Positions 14,599 through 21,747 of a stretch of 23,982 nucleotides of DNA are shown one piece after another (position 1 is the stretch's first letter; each line of letters begins with the position of its first letter). The position numbers and the translations under genes were made by a program. Origin of the DNA: 66-474 sp036279975. Lineage in GTDB: Bacteria > Pseudomonadota > Gammaproteobacteria > Xanthomonadales > Rhodanobacteraceae. The notes below the pieces were generated by a model, which worked only from the letters and a program-made list of their open reading frames with translations, was not told the origin of the DNA and ran no database searches. The stretch covers positions 1 to 23,982 of the forward strand of contig DASURP010000015.1 in NCBI GenBank assembly GCA_036279975.1, in the 5' to 3' direction.

Positions 14599-16768
14599 AC
14601 TCCATCGCCACCGCGTCGGTCGTGGTGGGCAGGCCGACTTGCCTGCACAACGCGGCGAAGCGCGGGTCGTCCTTGTAACGCAGGATCAGCGGGTCGGACA
14701 GCAGCAGGAAAACCCCGCCGTCGCGATTCGTCCAGGCGCGAGCCAGCCACTGGAACATCGCATCCGGGTCACGGCGCAACGCGTACACCTCGGCGATCTG
14801 GTAGGCCGCATCGCCGGCATGCCCTTCGGTCAATTTGTTCAATGCGGCATCGGCCGCTGCGCGGTCGGAACCGGCCTGCAAGGCCAGGGCCAGCGCGATG
14901 TCGTGCCAGATGCCCGGGGGTTCCCGCTTCGCGGCCGCCAGCGCGGCACCCGGATCGCCAAGCAGGATCTCGATGACGGCGAGCTGGGCGTAATTGGCGG
15001 AACCGTCGGGGCGCAGCGCGATCGAGGTCTCGATGGCGCGACGCGCCTGCTCCAGCTGGTCCGTCGAGGCAAGATAATAGCTCAACCATTCGTACCAGCG
15101 CGAATGACGCGGATCGGCCAGCAGCGCCTGCCGTGCCAGGTCGACCGCGCGCCGCACCTGCCCCAGCGCCGGCGAAATATAGGCCAGTCCGAACTTGGCT
15201 TGCGCGTCGTTCGGCGCCAGCAGCAGCGCGCGCTGCGCTTCGGTCTCGGCACCGCGCCAATCCATGTCCACGAGCTGCAGCAGGTTCGCGTGTGCCTGGT
15301 GGGCGAGGGACAAGTCTGGATCGAGCGCGAGCGCGGTATCGACGGCCTCACGCGCTTTCGCGAACGCCGCGGCCGCCTGCGCGCCGCCCTGGAACTGCGC
15401 GGCCCTGTTGACGGTCGTACTCGACAACTGCGCGTAGGCCGCCGCGTAATTGGGGTCGAGGCGGATTGCTTCGCGGTAGGCGTCGATCGCACGCTGGAAG
15501 CTCTGCTCGGTGCCGACCGCGTCGTAGGCGACGCCATGCTGGTAGGCGGCGTAGGCGGCGAGATCGCCACCCGGCGGCCGGTCGCTTTGCCGCACCGCGC
15601 CGGGCGTAGTCAACAACTCGACCTGCAACGCCGCAGCGACGGCGCTGGTGATCTCGTCCTGCAGCGCGAACAGATCCTGGTATGGGCGATCGTAGCGTTG
15701 CGACCACAGGACGCTGCCATCGGGTGCGTTGACCAGCGTCGCGGTGATGCGCACCGCGCTGTCCTGGCGCTGCACCGAGCCTTCCAGCAAGTGCGCGACG
15801 CCGAGTTGCCTGCCGATCTCGGCGCTCGAATCCTTGCTGCCGCGGTACTGGAAGGCCGAGTTGCGACTGATGACCTTCAGACCGGAGAATTGCGACAAGG
15901 TGTTGATGAGATCCTCGGACAGCCCGTCGGAAAAGAATTGCTGGTCCGGGTCACCGCTGTCATTCGAAAACGGCAGCACTGCGACGGACTTGTCGGGAAT
16001 CACGTGTCCCGGGCCCTGGCGCGCGTACCAGATCGCGACCGCCACGCCCAGCAGCACGACCACCGCCAGCCCCGCGACAAGCCGGCGCCGCACCCGGCCC
16101 ACGCGCCAGCCGGCTTGCCGATCGATCGGCGCACGCAACGGCGCCACGCCACTGGCGCCGACCTCGATGACGGTGACGGGTTCGGGCAGGCCCTTCAAGC
16201 GATAGCGCCCGTGCGGCACCCATCGCAGCCCCGGGCCATCCGCCCCGATCTCGTCCGCGGCGCGTTGCGCCAGTTCCGCCGCAGACTCGCTGAGCAGGGT
16301 CTGTCCCGGCAACGCGAGCTGCGCCAGGCGGGCCGCAGTCGGCTTGGCCAGGCCTTCGACTTCGACCGGCTTGGCACCCTGCGCCACCGCGTCCGGCGGG
16401 TTTTCCCACGTGACCACATCGCCCATGTGGATGCCCACCCGCGACTGCAACGCCACGCCCGCGGATTCGGACAACAGCGCCAACCCGTGGTGGTACGCCA
16501 ACGCCCACGCCACGGCGTGGCTCGGTCGCTTGAACAGCAGCAGGAACCCGTCGGTCTTGTCGATTTCGTGGCCGTGGTGGCGCTGCACCAACCCGCGGGC
16601 GAGCCGGTCGTGCTGCTCGATGAGATCGGACGCGCGCTGGTCGCCCAGGCGTTCGACCAGGGAAGTCGAATCGGCCAGGTCGCACACCAGCAGCGTGCGG
16701 ATCTGGCGCGCGTGCACTGCTCCCGTGGGTGGCGTGATCGCCGGAACCGGTGGTTGCGGATGTTGCAT
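14597..16768 (-). CDS. Membrane protein with class III cyclase-like, TolB-like and TPR regions
   Basis: The 723-residue product has an N-terminal class III adenylate/guanylate cyclase-like domain (about 20-205), one transmembrane helix (about 229-249), a periplasmic TolB-N/FlgO-like region (SVAVLPFSND, residue 261 on, to about 380) and TPR-type helical repeats (about 405-720). The metal-binding aspartates are retained (Asp30 in LLVCDLADST, Asp73 in KTDGFLLLF). The usual glycine before Asp73 is threonine, and the asparagine of the VNxAARL motif appears replaced (AKPTAARL), so activity is doubtful or altered. From memory, similar DKTDGFL/KPVEVEGLAKP proteins are common in Xanthomonadales, and some are annotated as a putative peptide-modification-system cyclase; no precursor peptide is visible here. 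The ATG at 16766-16768 is chosen, but starts further upstream are open. The TAG stop is supplied by a repeat. Confidence 0.85.
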   Translation of the reverse strand: MQHPQPPVPAITPPTGAVHARQIRTLLVCDLADSTSLVERLGDQRASDLIEQHDRLARGLVQRHHGHEIDKTDGFLLLFKRPSHAVAWALAYHHGLALLSESAGVALQSRVGIHMGDVVTWENPPDAVAQGAKPVEVEGLAKPTAARLAQLALPGQTLLSESAAELAQRAADEIGADGPGLRWVPHGRYRLKGLPEPVTVIEVGASGVAPLRAPIDRQAGWRVGRVRRRLVAGLAVVVLLGVAVAIWYARQGPGHVIPDKSVAVLPFSNDSGDPDQQFFSDGLSEDLINTLSQFSGLKVISRNSAFQYRGSKDSSAEIGRQLGVAHLLEGSVQRQDSAVRITATLVNAPDGSVLWSQRYDRPYQDLFALQDEITSAVAAALQVELLTTPGAVRQSDRPPGGDLAAYAAYQHGVAYDAVGTEQSFQRAIDAYREAIRLDPNYAAAYAQLSSTTVNRAAQFQGGAQAAAAFAKAREAVDTALALDPDLSLAHQAHANLLQLVDMDWRGAETEAQRALLLAPNDAQAKFGLAYISPALGQVRRAVDLARQALLADPRHSRWYEWLSYYLASTDQLEQARRAIETSIALRPDGSANYAQLAVIEILLGDPGAALAAAKREPPGIWHDIALALALQAGSDRAAADAALNKLTEGHAGDAAYQIAEVYALRRDPDAMFQWLARAWTNRDGGVFLLLSDPLILRYKDDPRFAALCRQVGLPTTTDAVAME

Positions 16769-16916
16769 GCAGCACCTGCCACGGGGTCGTTGCACGGTCG
16801 ATGCACGTACGGTAGCAGCGCTGGTCGGCCTGCGGCGATGCCGGTGCCGCCAGCACGCCAGCATAGGCATGCGCGCCGTGATCTGCGATCATCGTCCGGT
16901 TATCCGGTGGCCATGG

Positions 16917-16954
16917 CCTGTCAACGCCATGCCACGTGGCATGGCGTTGACAGG
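16917..16954. repeat. Perfect 38-bp palindrome upstream of the permease gene
   Basis: Positions 16917-16935 are the exact reverse complement of 16936-16954, with no loop. The right half contains TGGCATGGCGTTGACAGG, found again after the permease at 18678-18695. Its last bases (AGG, plus the next A) form the only Shine-Dalgarno-like sequence before the permease ATG, so RNA folding would partly hide it. Confidence 0.85.
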
Positions 16955-16966
16955 ACTGATTCAAGC

Positions 16967-18640
16967 ATGAGTCACGAAAACGCAATCCGCCGCAACGTCG
17001 GCGCATGGGCGCTGATGTTCACGGGCCTGGGCTCGATCATCGGCTCGGGCTGGCTGTTCGGCGCGTGGCGCGCGGCGCAGCTGGCGGGACCGGGTGCGAT
17101 CTGGGCGTGGATCATCGGCGCGGTGGTGATCCTGTTCATCGCGGTGACGTATGCCGAACTCGGCGCGATGTTTCCCGAATCCGGCGGCATGGTGCGCTAC
17201 GGCCAGTATTCGCACGGCACGCTGGTCGGCTTCATCGCGGCCTGGGCCAACTGGATCGCGATCGTCTCGGTGATCCCGGTGGAAGCCGAGGCCTCGGTGC
17301 AATACATGGCCTCGTGGCCGTGGCAGTGGGCGCAGAACCTGTACCACGTCGCGCCGGGCGGACTCGGCGAGCTGAGCCCCACCGGGCTCGGGATTTCCGC
17401 GCTGCTGGTGATCGGCTACTTCCTGCTGAACTACTGGAGCGTGAACCTTTTCGCCAGGACCAACACCTGGATCACGATCTACAAACTGATCGTGCCGGCG
17501 CTCACTGCGATCGCGCTGATGGCGACCTCGTTCCATCCCGAGAACTTCCACGTTGGCGCGCACGGCGGGCCGCACGCCTACAGCGTGTCGGCGATCCTGA
17601 CCGCGGTCGCGATCAGCGGCATCGTTTTCAGCTTCAACGGTTTCCAGAGCCCGGTGAATCTCGCGGGGGAGGCCAAGAACCCTGGCCGCAACGTGCCGTT
17701 CGGAATCATCGGTTCGATCCTGCTGGCGACCGTGGTGTACCTGCTGCTGCAGGTGGCGTTCCTCGGCGCGACCGATCCCGTGTTGCTCGCCAAGGGCGGC
17801 TGGGCGGCGATCGAGCACTCCTCGCCGTTCGCACAACTCGCCTTGGCGCTCAACCTCAACTGGCTGGCGCTGCTGCTGTATTCCGACGCCTTCATCAGCC
17901 CCAGCGGCACGGGCGCGACCTATACCGCGACCACCGCCCGCATGATCTACGGCATGGAACGCAACGGAACGCTGCCGAAGATCTTCGGTCGCGTGCACCC
18001 GCGCTTCGGCATTCCGCGCCCGGCGATGTGGCTGAACCTCGTGGTCGCCTTCATCTTCCTGTTCTTCTTCCGGGGCTGGGCGACGCTGGCCGAGGTGATT
18101 TCCGTCGCGACCATCATTTCTTACCTGACGGGTCCCGTCAGCGTGTCGGTGCTCAGGCGCACCGCGCCGGAACTGCGCCGCCCGTTGCGGATCCCGCTGC
18201 TGCCCATCATCGCCGGGCTCGCCTTCGTGTTCGCGACCGAACTGTTGTACTGGGCGCGCTGGCCACGCACCGGCGAGATCATCCTGCTGATGGTGGTCGC
18301 GCTGCCGGTGTGGCTCTGGTACGCGGTGAAACGCGGCGGCACCGATTCGATGAAACAGGTGCAGGGTGCGCTGTGGCTGATCTTCTACCTGCCCGCGATC
18401 GCGCTGCTGTCGTGGGCCGGCAGCGACAAGTTCGGCGGACGCGGCTACCTGTCCTACGGCTGGGATCTCGCGATCGTTGCGGTGGTCGCGGTCGGCTTCT
18501 TCGCGTGGGGACTGGCCTGCGGCTGGCGCACGCCGGAAGTGGAAGCGATCAGGCTGGAGGCACGCGCACACCCGGATGCCGTGATGGTGCCGCCGGACGA
18601 AGCGACCGCGGAGCGCTTGGCCGGCCGCCAGCAGGCGTGA
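16967..18640 (+). CDS. APC-family amino acid permease
   Basis: The 557-residue product is an integral membrane transporter with about 12-14 hydrophobic segments. The first transmembrane helix carries the APC-superfamily substrate-site motif in GLGSIIGSGWLFG (20-32). NLAGEAKNPGRNVPFGI and the RMIYGMERNGTLPKIFGRVHPRFGIPRPA loop are also typical of the family. It probably imports an amino acid by proton symport. The overall length and sequence suggest the aspartate/amino-acid symporter branch, but the substrate is not determined. The ATG at 16967 gives a normal N-terminus; the very long upstream open frame is antisense to the cyclase gene. It has 18-bp repeats on both sides and is divergent from the cyclase-TPR gene. 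Confidence 0.9.
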   Translation: MSHENAIRRNVGAWALMFTGLGSIIGSGWLFGAWRAAQLAGPGAIWAWIIGAVVILFIAVTYAELGAMFPESGGMVRYGQYSHGTLVGFIAAWANWIAIVSVIPVEAEASVQYMASWPWQWAQNLYHVAPGGLGELSPTGLGISALLVIGYFLLNYWSVNLFARTNTWITIYKLIVPALTAIALMATSFHPENFHVGAHGGPHAYSVSAILTAVAISGIVFSFNGFQSPVNLAGEAKNPGRNVPFGIIGSILLATVVYLLLQVAFLGATDPVLLAKGGWAAIEHSSPFAQLALALNLNWLALLLYSDAFISPSGTGATYTATTARMIYGMERNGTLPKIFGRVHPRFGIPRPAMWLNLVVAFIFLFFFRGWATLAEVISVATIISYLTGPVSVSVLRRTAPELRRPLRIPLLPIIAGLAFVFATELLYWARWPRTGEIILLMVVALPVWLWYAVKRGGTDSMKQVQGALWLIFYLPAIALLSWAGSDKFGGRGYLSYGWDLAIVAVVAVGFFAWGLACGWRTPEVEAIRLEARAHPDAVMVPPDEATAERLAGRQQA

Positions 18641-18675
18641 TGCCTGACCGCCCGCTGCGTTGGCAATGCGGTTCA

Positions 18676-18700
18676 CTTGGCATGGCGTTGACAGGCCCTA
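18676..18700. repeat. Repeat copy after the permease gene (TGGCATGGCGTTGACAGG)
   Basis: The 18 bases at 18678-18695 are identical to 16937-16954 and in the same orientation. The segment continues into GCCCTAG, whose CTA is, on the minus strand, the stop codon of the TPR remnant. Confidence 0.7.
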
Positions 18701-19318
18701 GTAAACGACCGCGGGTTTGTACCTGGCGTACTTTTGCAACAGCGCCTGAAAGGCCGGATCCTGGCGGATCGGATCCCATGCCGGATCGAGCCACAGCAGC
18801 GCGGGCGTATAGAAGCGGCCACAGGGCATGGCAAGCGCCTCGGTGAGCAACGGCACGGAGAGGTCGGCGCGGCCGGCCCGCGCGTACAGCGCGGCGTTCA
18901 GCTCGCCGATCCACGGGCCGAAGAAGTTATTGCCCGATTGCGCGGCCAGCGCTTGCGATTTCGCGATCGAAGCGAGCGCCTGGTCGGTGCGGCCAAGGCC
19001 CAGTTGGGCCGCCGCAACGTGTCCCCACACGAAGCTTGACTTCATGGGGCTGTAGGCCAGCAGCGACAGCCGCGCCTGCGCCTCGGGCAATGCCCGTCCG
19101 TACAGTGGCCGTGCGCGTGCGTCGTCGTCCATCAGCCGGTACAGGTCGGCCAGCACCAACGCCCTGGGGCCGGTCTGGTATTCCAGGGTGTCGATGCGAT
19201 CGGGCATCTCTGCCCGCAACGCCAGGGCTTCCGGGTACCGGCGTTGCAGCGTGAGCAGCCGTATCCGCCACGACCGCACCCAGTCCGAATCGCCCCGTGC
19301 CACGTCCAGCGCGCGCAT
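18698..19318 (-). pseudogene. C-terminal fragment of a TPR-repeat protein
   Basis: An open frame of about 206 codons encodes the C-terminal part of a TPR-type protein. Repeats such as GPRALVLADLYRLMDDDARARPLYGRAL and VWGHVAAAQLGLGRTDQALASI are present. The ending LLWLDPAWDPIRQDPAFQALLQKY is the usual terminus of Xanthomonadales kinase or transcription-factor TPR proteins. No N-terminal effector domain is present: at about 19318 the similarity stops and metX-like sequence begins in another frame. I read this as the 3' remnant of a larger gene left by a deletion. Translation from the ATG at 19316-19318 is possible but has no evident ribosome site. Its stop codon abuts the dispersed repeat at 18676-18700. 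Confidence 0.72.
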
Positions 19319-20089
19319 CGAAACGCGCGACGAACCGGCGTCCGTGGTGTTCCAGCCAGCCTTCGACCGGCAGGCGGAAGCGGCCGTCGCGGTAGTCCGC
19401 ACCGCCGGCGAAACGGCGGCCGATTTCCTCGCCGCTGCGGTATGTCGTCAGCGCCAGTTGGCGCGCCAACGACAAGGCTTCATCCGCGCAATCCCTGTCA
19501 AGACCGAGTTTGACGATGCCGCGTTGCACCGCACGTTGCGCCGTCGCATGCGGGTGCGGCCGGTGCGCGCCGGCCAGCGCGACGAGTTTGCCCAGGCGAT
19601 CGCCGTGGCGCGCGGCGAACGCCAGGCCGACCATCGCGCCGTACGAAGCACCGACGAAAGCCTCGGCGCGCGCGATGCCCAATGCGTCCAGCAACGCCGC
19701 CAGGGCATCCGCCTGGTCTTCGCTGGACACCGAAGTCGATTGCAGGTCATCGGCATCCAGCCAGTCGATCGCCAGCACGCACACATGGTCGAGGTCGATC
19801 GCGCGGCCACGGCCGACCAATGTTTCCCACCATCCGGACGCGGTGTCCCGGCGGTCGCGCAGGCGTCGCGATCAGCCGAAATGCCGCCCTGCACGACCAC
19901 CGTGGGCGCGCCCGGCGCGCCGACCCACAGATACCCCACGTCCACATTGAGCGGATCCACGCCGTAGCGCGGGGCGATCCTCACCCGCCGCACCGCGCGC
20001 TGGCAAGTGAACCGCGGTATCGGCAGCGCGCAGCGCGCAGCGTCCGCGGTCTGCGCATCGGCGATTTCGGGGACGACGGCGAGGGTCAC
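19319..20089 (-). pseudogene. metX: Frameshifted, truncated homoserine O-acyltransferase (metX-like)
   Basis: The gene begins with GTG at 20087-20089 behind a good AAGGAG ribosome site. The first frame encodes YLWVGAPGAPTVVVQGGISADRD. The similarity then jumps to another frame around 19838-19866 and continues GWWETLVGRGRAIDLDHVCVLAIDWLD, GASYGAMVGLAFAARHG (serine nucleophile), HRPHPHATAQRAVQR, TTYRSGEEIGRRF and WLEHHGRRFVARFDA. This is the MetX alpha/beta-hydrolase fold. The last roughly 70 residues, which should hold the catalytic Asp and His, are missing: at about 19318 the sequence switches to TPR-fragment sequence. With one frameshift and no C-terminus it cannot make active enzyme. Its upstream SAM-I riboswitch and promoter look intact. 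Confidence 0.8.
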
Positions 20090-20091
20090 GT

Positions 20092-20170
20092 GGTTCTCCT
20101 TGCAACAACCGGGCATCGAGTCCCGTGGAGAACCGGAAGATGGCCGTCCAATCCCGCAGGCACGGGATTG
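20092..20170 (-). promoter_or_regulatory. Putative expression platform of the SAM riboswitch (SD-sequestering hairpin)
   Basis: On the minus strand GGTTCTCC (20127-20134) is the exact complement of GGAGAACC (20092-20099), which contains the metX ribosome site. Upstream, CAATCCCG/CGGGATTG forms an 8-bp stem with a 6-nt loop (20149-20170). A segment of that first stem (TCCCGTG) can also pair with CACGGGA at 20121-20127, next to the anti-SD arm, so mutually exclusive folds are possible. This is consistent with translational control. Confidence 0.55.
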
Positions 20171-20175
20171 CGCGA

Positions 20176-20290
20176 CTCATCTTTCGGGCGGCGCTGCGCG
20201 CCTCCGCAGGAGTTGGCACCATGCACGGCCTTGCGGTCGTGCGGGTTGCCCCGGCTTCCAAGGGCCTGTCCCTCAGCCGGTCTCGATGAG
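20176..20290 (-). promoter_or_regulatory. SAM-I (S-box) riboswitch upstream of the metX pseudogene
   Basis: Read on the minus strand, the 115-nt segment starts CTCATC (20285-20290) and ends GATGAG (20176-20181), which form the P1 stem. Between them the S-box core is recognisable in order: TGAGGGACAGGCCC, GGAAGCCGGGGCAACC, GGTGCCAACTCC and GAAAGATGAG. These correspond to the conserved GAGGGA, GGCCC, GCAACC, GGTGCCAA and GAAAGATGAG elements. SAM binding normally switches off methionine genes. Here the downstream gene is a broken metX, so the switch now controls nothing functional unless the TPR fragment is translated. Confidence 0.9.
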
Positions 20291-20301
20291 CAATGGGCCG
20301 C

Positions 20302-20330
20302 ACTCTAGCGATGCGACAATGGCATGTCAA
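20302..20330 (-). promoter_or_regulatory. Sigma-70 promoter for the riboswitch/metX transcript
   Basis: On the minus strand a perfect -35 TTGACA (20325-20330) and a -10 TAGAGT (20302-20307, 4 of 6) are separated by 17 bp. Transcription would start a few bases before the riboswitch P1 stem at 20290, which supports both calls. Confidence 0.75.
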
Positions 20331-20338
20331 CGATTACC

Positions 20339-20356
20339 TGGACGTCCAGACGTCCA
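20339..20356. promoter_or_regulatory. Met-box-like palindrome TGGACGTCCAGACGTCCA
   Basis: Two 8-bp arms TGGACGTC and GACGTCCA flank a central CA. Read as tandem octamers it gives GGACGTCC and AGACGTCC, which match the E. coli MetJ box AGACGTCT at 6 and 7 of 8 positions. It lies 8 bp upstream of the metX -35 and next to a TAGAAT -10-like box (20361-20366) facing the other way. Confidence 0.45.
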
Positions 20357-20641
20357 TATGTAGAATCATCGCCTGATGCTCCATGTTCCAGCGCGGCATC
20401 CGCACCCCGACCGGCCGCACCCGCTCCCGACGGATCGTTGTTCGCGGAATGCATGCCCCGGCCCGCGATCCCGTCCTGCGGACCGCAGGATCCGCGTGGA
20501 TCGTGGCAATCAAGGACGCGACTTCGAAAATCCGTGCACGATTGTCGATTCCGAATGCCGCCGCTCGTCGCAGGGACGAACCGCCCCCATCCGCTGCGCC
20601 GGCGTGGCGGGCCTGCCGCCACCAACCCAAGGAGACCCTGC
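20357..20641. other. Leader region before the VOC gene, no gene seen
   Basis: Apart from the TAGAAT -10-like box at 20361-20366 on the plus strand and the AAGGAG ribosome site of the next gene, I recognise nothing. Open frames here are rich in Arg/Ala/Pro, lack family features and are read as chance. Confidence 0.45.
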
Positions 20642-21073
20642 ATGCAACTCGTCAGCTACCTGTTCTTCAAGGACAACGCCGCGGAAGCCTTCGATTTCTA
20701 TGCACGCTGCCTCGGCGGCAAGGTCGCCATGAGGGTGACCATGGGTGAAATGCCGGATTCCGGAAACCTGCCAGCGGAAACACGCGAGCTCGTCGCCCAC
20801 GCGCGGCTGGAAGTGGGCGACGCCGTACTGATGGGCTCGGACTGGTGCGGTCCCACGCCCGAACCTTACCCCGGCATCCATGGCAATGCGGTATCGTTGT
20901 CGGTGGATACGCCCGCGGACGCCGAGCGCGTGTTCAAGGCGCTCAGCGCAGGCGGCAACGTCGCCATACCCATCGCGGAAACTTCGTGGGCGCTGCGCTT
21001 TGGCATGTTCACCGATCGCTTTGGCGCGATGTGGATGATCAACTGCAACCGGCAGGAATCCGATCATGCGTAA
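20642..21073 (+). CDS. VOC-family (PhnB/YjdN-like) protein
   Basis: The 143-residue product has the glyoxalase/bleomycin-resistance (VOC) fold of the PhnB-like group: YLFFKDNAAEAFDFYARCLGGKV at the start, a LEVGDAVLMGSDW strand pair, and FGMFTDRFGAMWMINC at the C-terminus. Members are dimeric and many have no known substrate, so function is unassigned. The ATG at 20642 has a good AAGGAG ribosome site at a normal distance. The frame extends upstream but is not conserved there. It overlaps the YceI-family gene by 8 nt, so the two form an operon. Confidence 0.9.
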   Translation: MQLVSYLFFKDNAAEAFDFYARCLGGKVAMRVTMGEMPDSGNLPAETRELVAHARLEVGDAVLMGSDWCGPTPEPYPGIHGNAVSLSVDTPADAERVFKALSAGGNVAIPIAETSWALRFGMFTDRFGAMWMINCNRQESDHA

Positions 21074-21683
21074 ACCTCTTGCGATCTGCTTGGCGATCCT
21101 GCTGCTCGCCGTCGCCAACGTTGCGGCAGCGCAGCCTGTCCACTACACCATCGACCCGGACCACACCTACCCGAGTTTCGCCGCCGATCATGCGGGCCTG
21201 TCGACCTGGCGCGGCAAGTTCGACCATACCGCTGGGACCATCACGCTGGATCGGGCCGGGCACACCGGCGCGGTGCACATCGTGACGCAGATCGACAGCA
21301 TCAACTTCGGCAACCCGGCGCTGCAACAAATGGTGCTGCGCGACGTGATTCCAACGCCGCTCTGCAAGACCCAATGCGCGTTCTTCGACGCCGCGAAGTA
21401 TCCGACCGCCGTCTACGACGGCACGCTCGCGGATTTCGTCGATGGCGCGCCCACGCACGTGGTCGGAAAACTGGCCCTGCACGGCGTCACGCGACCGCTA
21501 AACCTCAGGATCGAGCATTTCAAGTGCATCCCCGATTTCGTGGCGAAACCGCGCGAGCGTTGCGGGGCGGAGGCGTCGGCCACGTTCGATCGCACCGATT
21601 TCGGCATCGACGCCGGCCAGTCGTTCGGCATGGACATGGACGTAACCATGCAGATCCAGGTCGAAGCAGTGCAAGACAGGTAG
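21066..21683 (+). CDS. YceI-family periplasmic protein
   Basis: The 205-residue product has a cleavable signal peptide (hydrophobic residues about 5-20, cleavage near AAA-QP) and a YceI lipocalin-like domain, beginning YTIDPDHTYPSFAADHAGLSTWRGKF. The conserved GKLALHGVTRPLNL segment and the DFGIDAG segment near the end are also present. YceI proteins bind isoprenoid lipids in a beta-barrel. Some are induced by high pH or osmotic stress. The start overlaps the VOC gene (ATG at 21066). Four cysteines in the second half may form disulfides. Confidence 0.93.
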   Translation: MRKPLAICLAILLLAVANVAAAQPVHYTIDPDHTYPSFAADHAGLSTWRGKFDHTAGTITLDRAGHTGAVHIVTQIDSINFGNPALQQMVLRDVIPTPLCKTQCAFFDAAKYPTAVYDGTLADFVDGAPTHVVGKLALHGVTRPLNLRIEHFKCIPDFVAKPRERCGAEASATFDRTDFGIDAGQSFGMDMDVTMQIQVEAVQDR

Positions 21684-21747
21684 CCCCCATGCAGCGGGGC
21701 CGGTTCGGCGGTACCCTGAGAGGATTCCGCCGTACTCGGGAACCACG

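Noticed and set aside
14489..16966. Very long plus-strand frame upstream of and continuous with the permease (would give a 1383-residue protein)
   Set aside because: This part is antisense to the cyclase-TPR gene and has no protein family features. High GC content commonly leaves such shadow frames open.
16937..18695. 18-bp direct repeats as target-site duplication of an insertion sequence
   Set aside because: They are longer than usual duplications, one copy is part of a palindrome, a third diverged copy exists elsewhere, and no transposase gene lies between them.
20383..20641. Possible gene in the leader of the VOC gene
   Set aside because: The translation is Arg/Ala/Pro-rich with no family features or ribosome site, and runs out of frame into the VOC gene.
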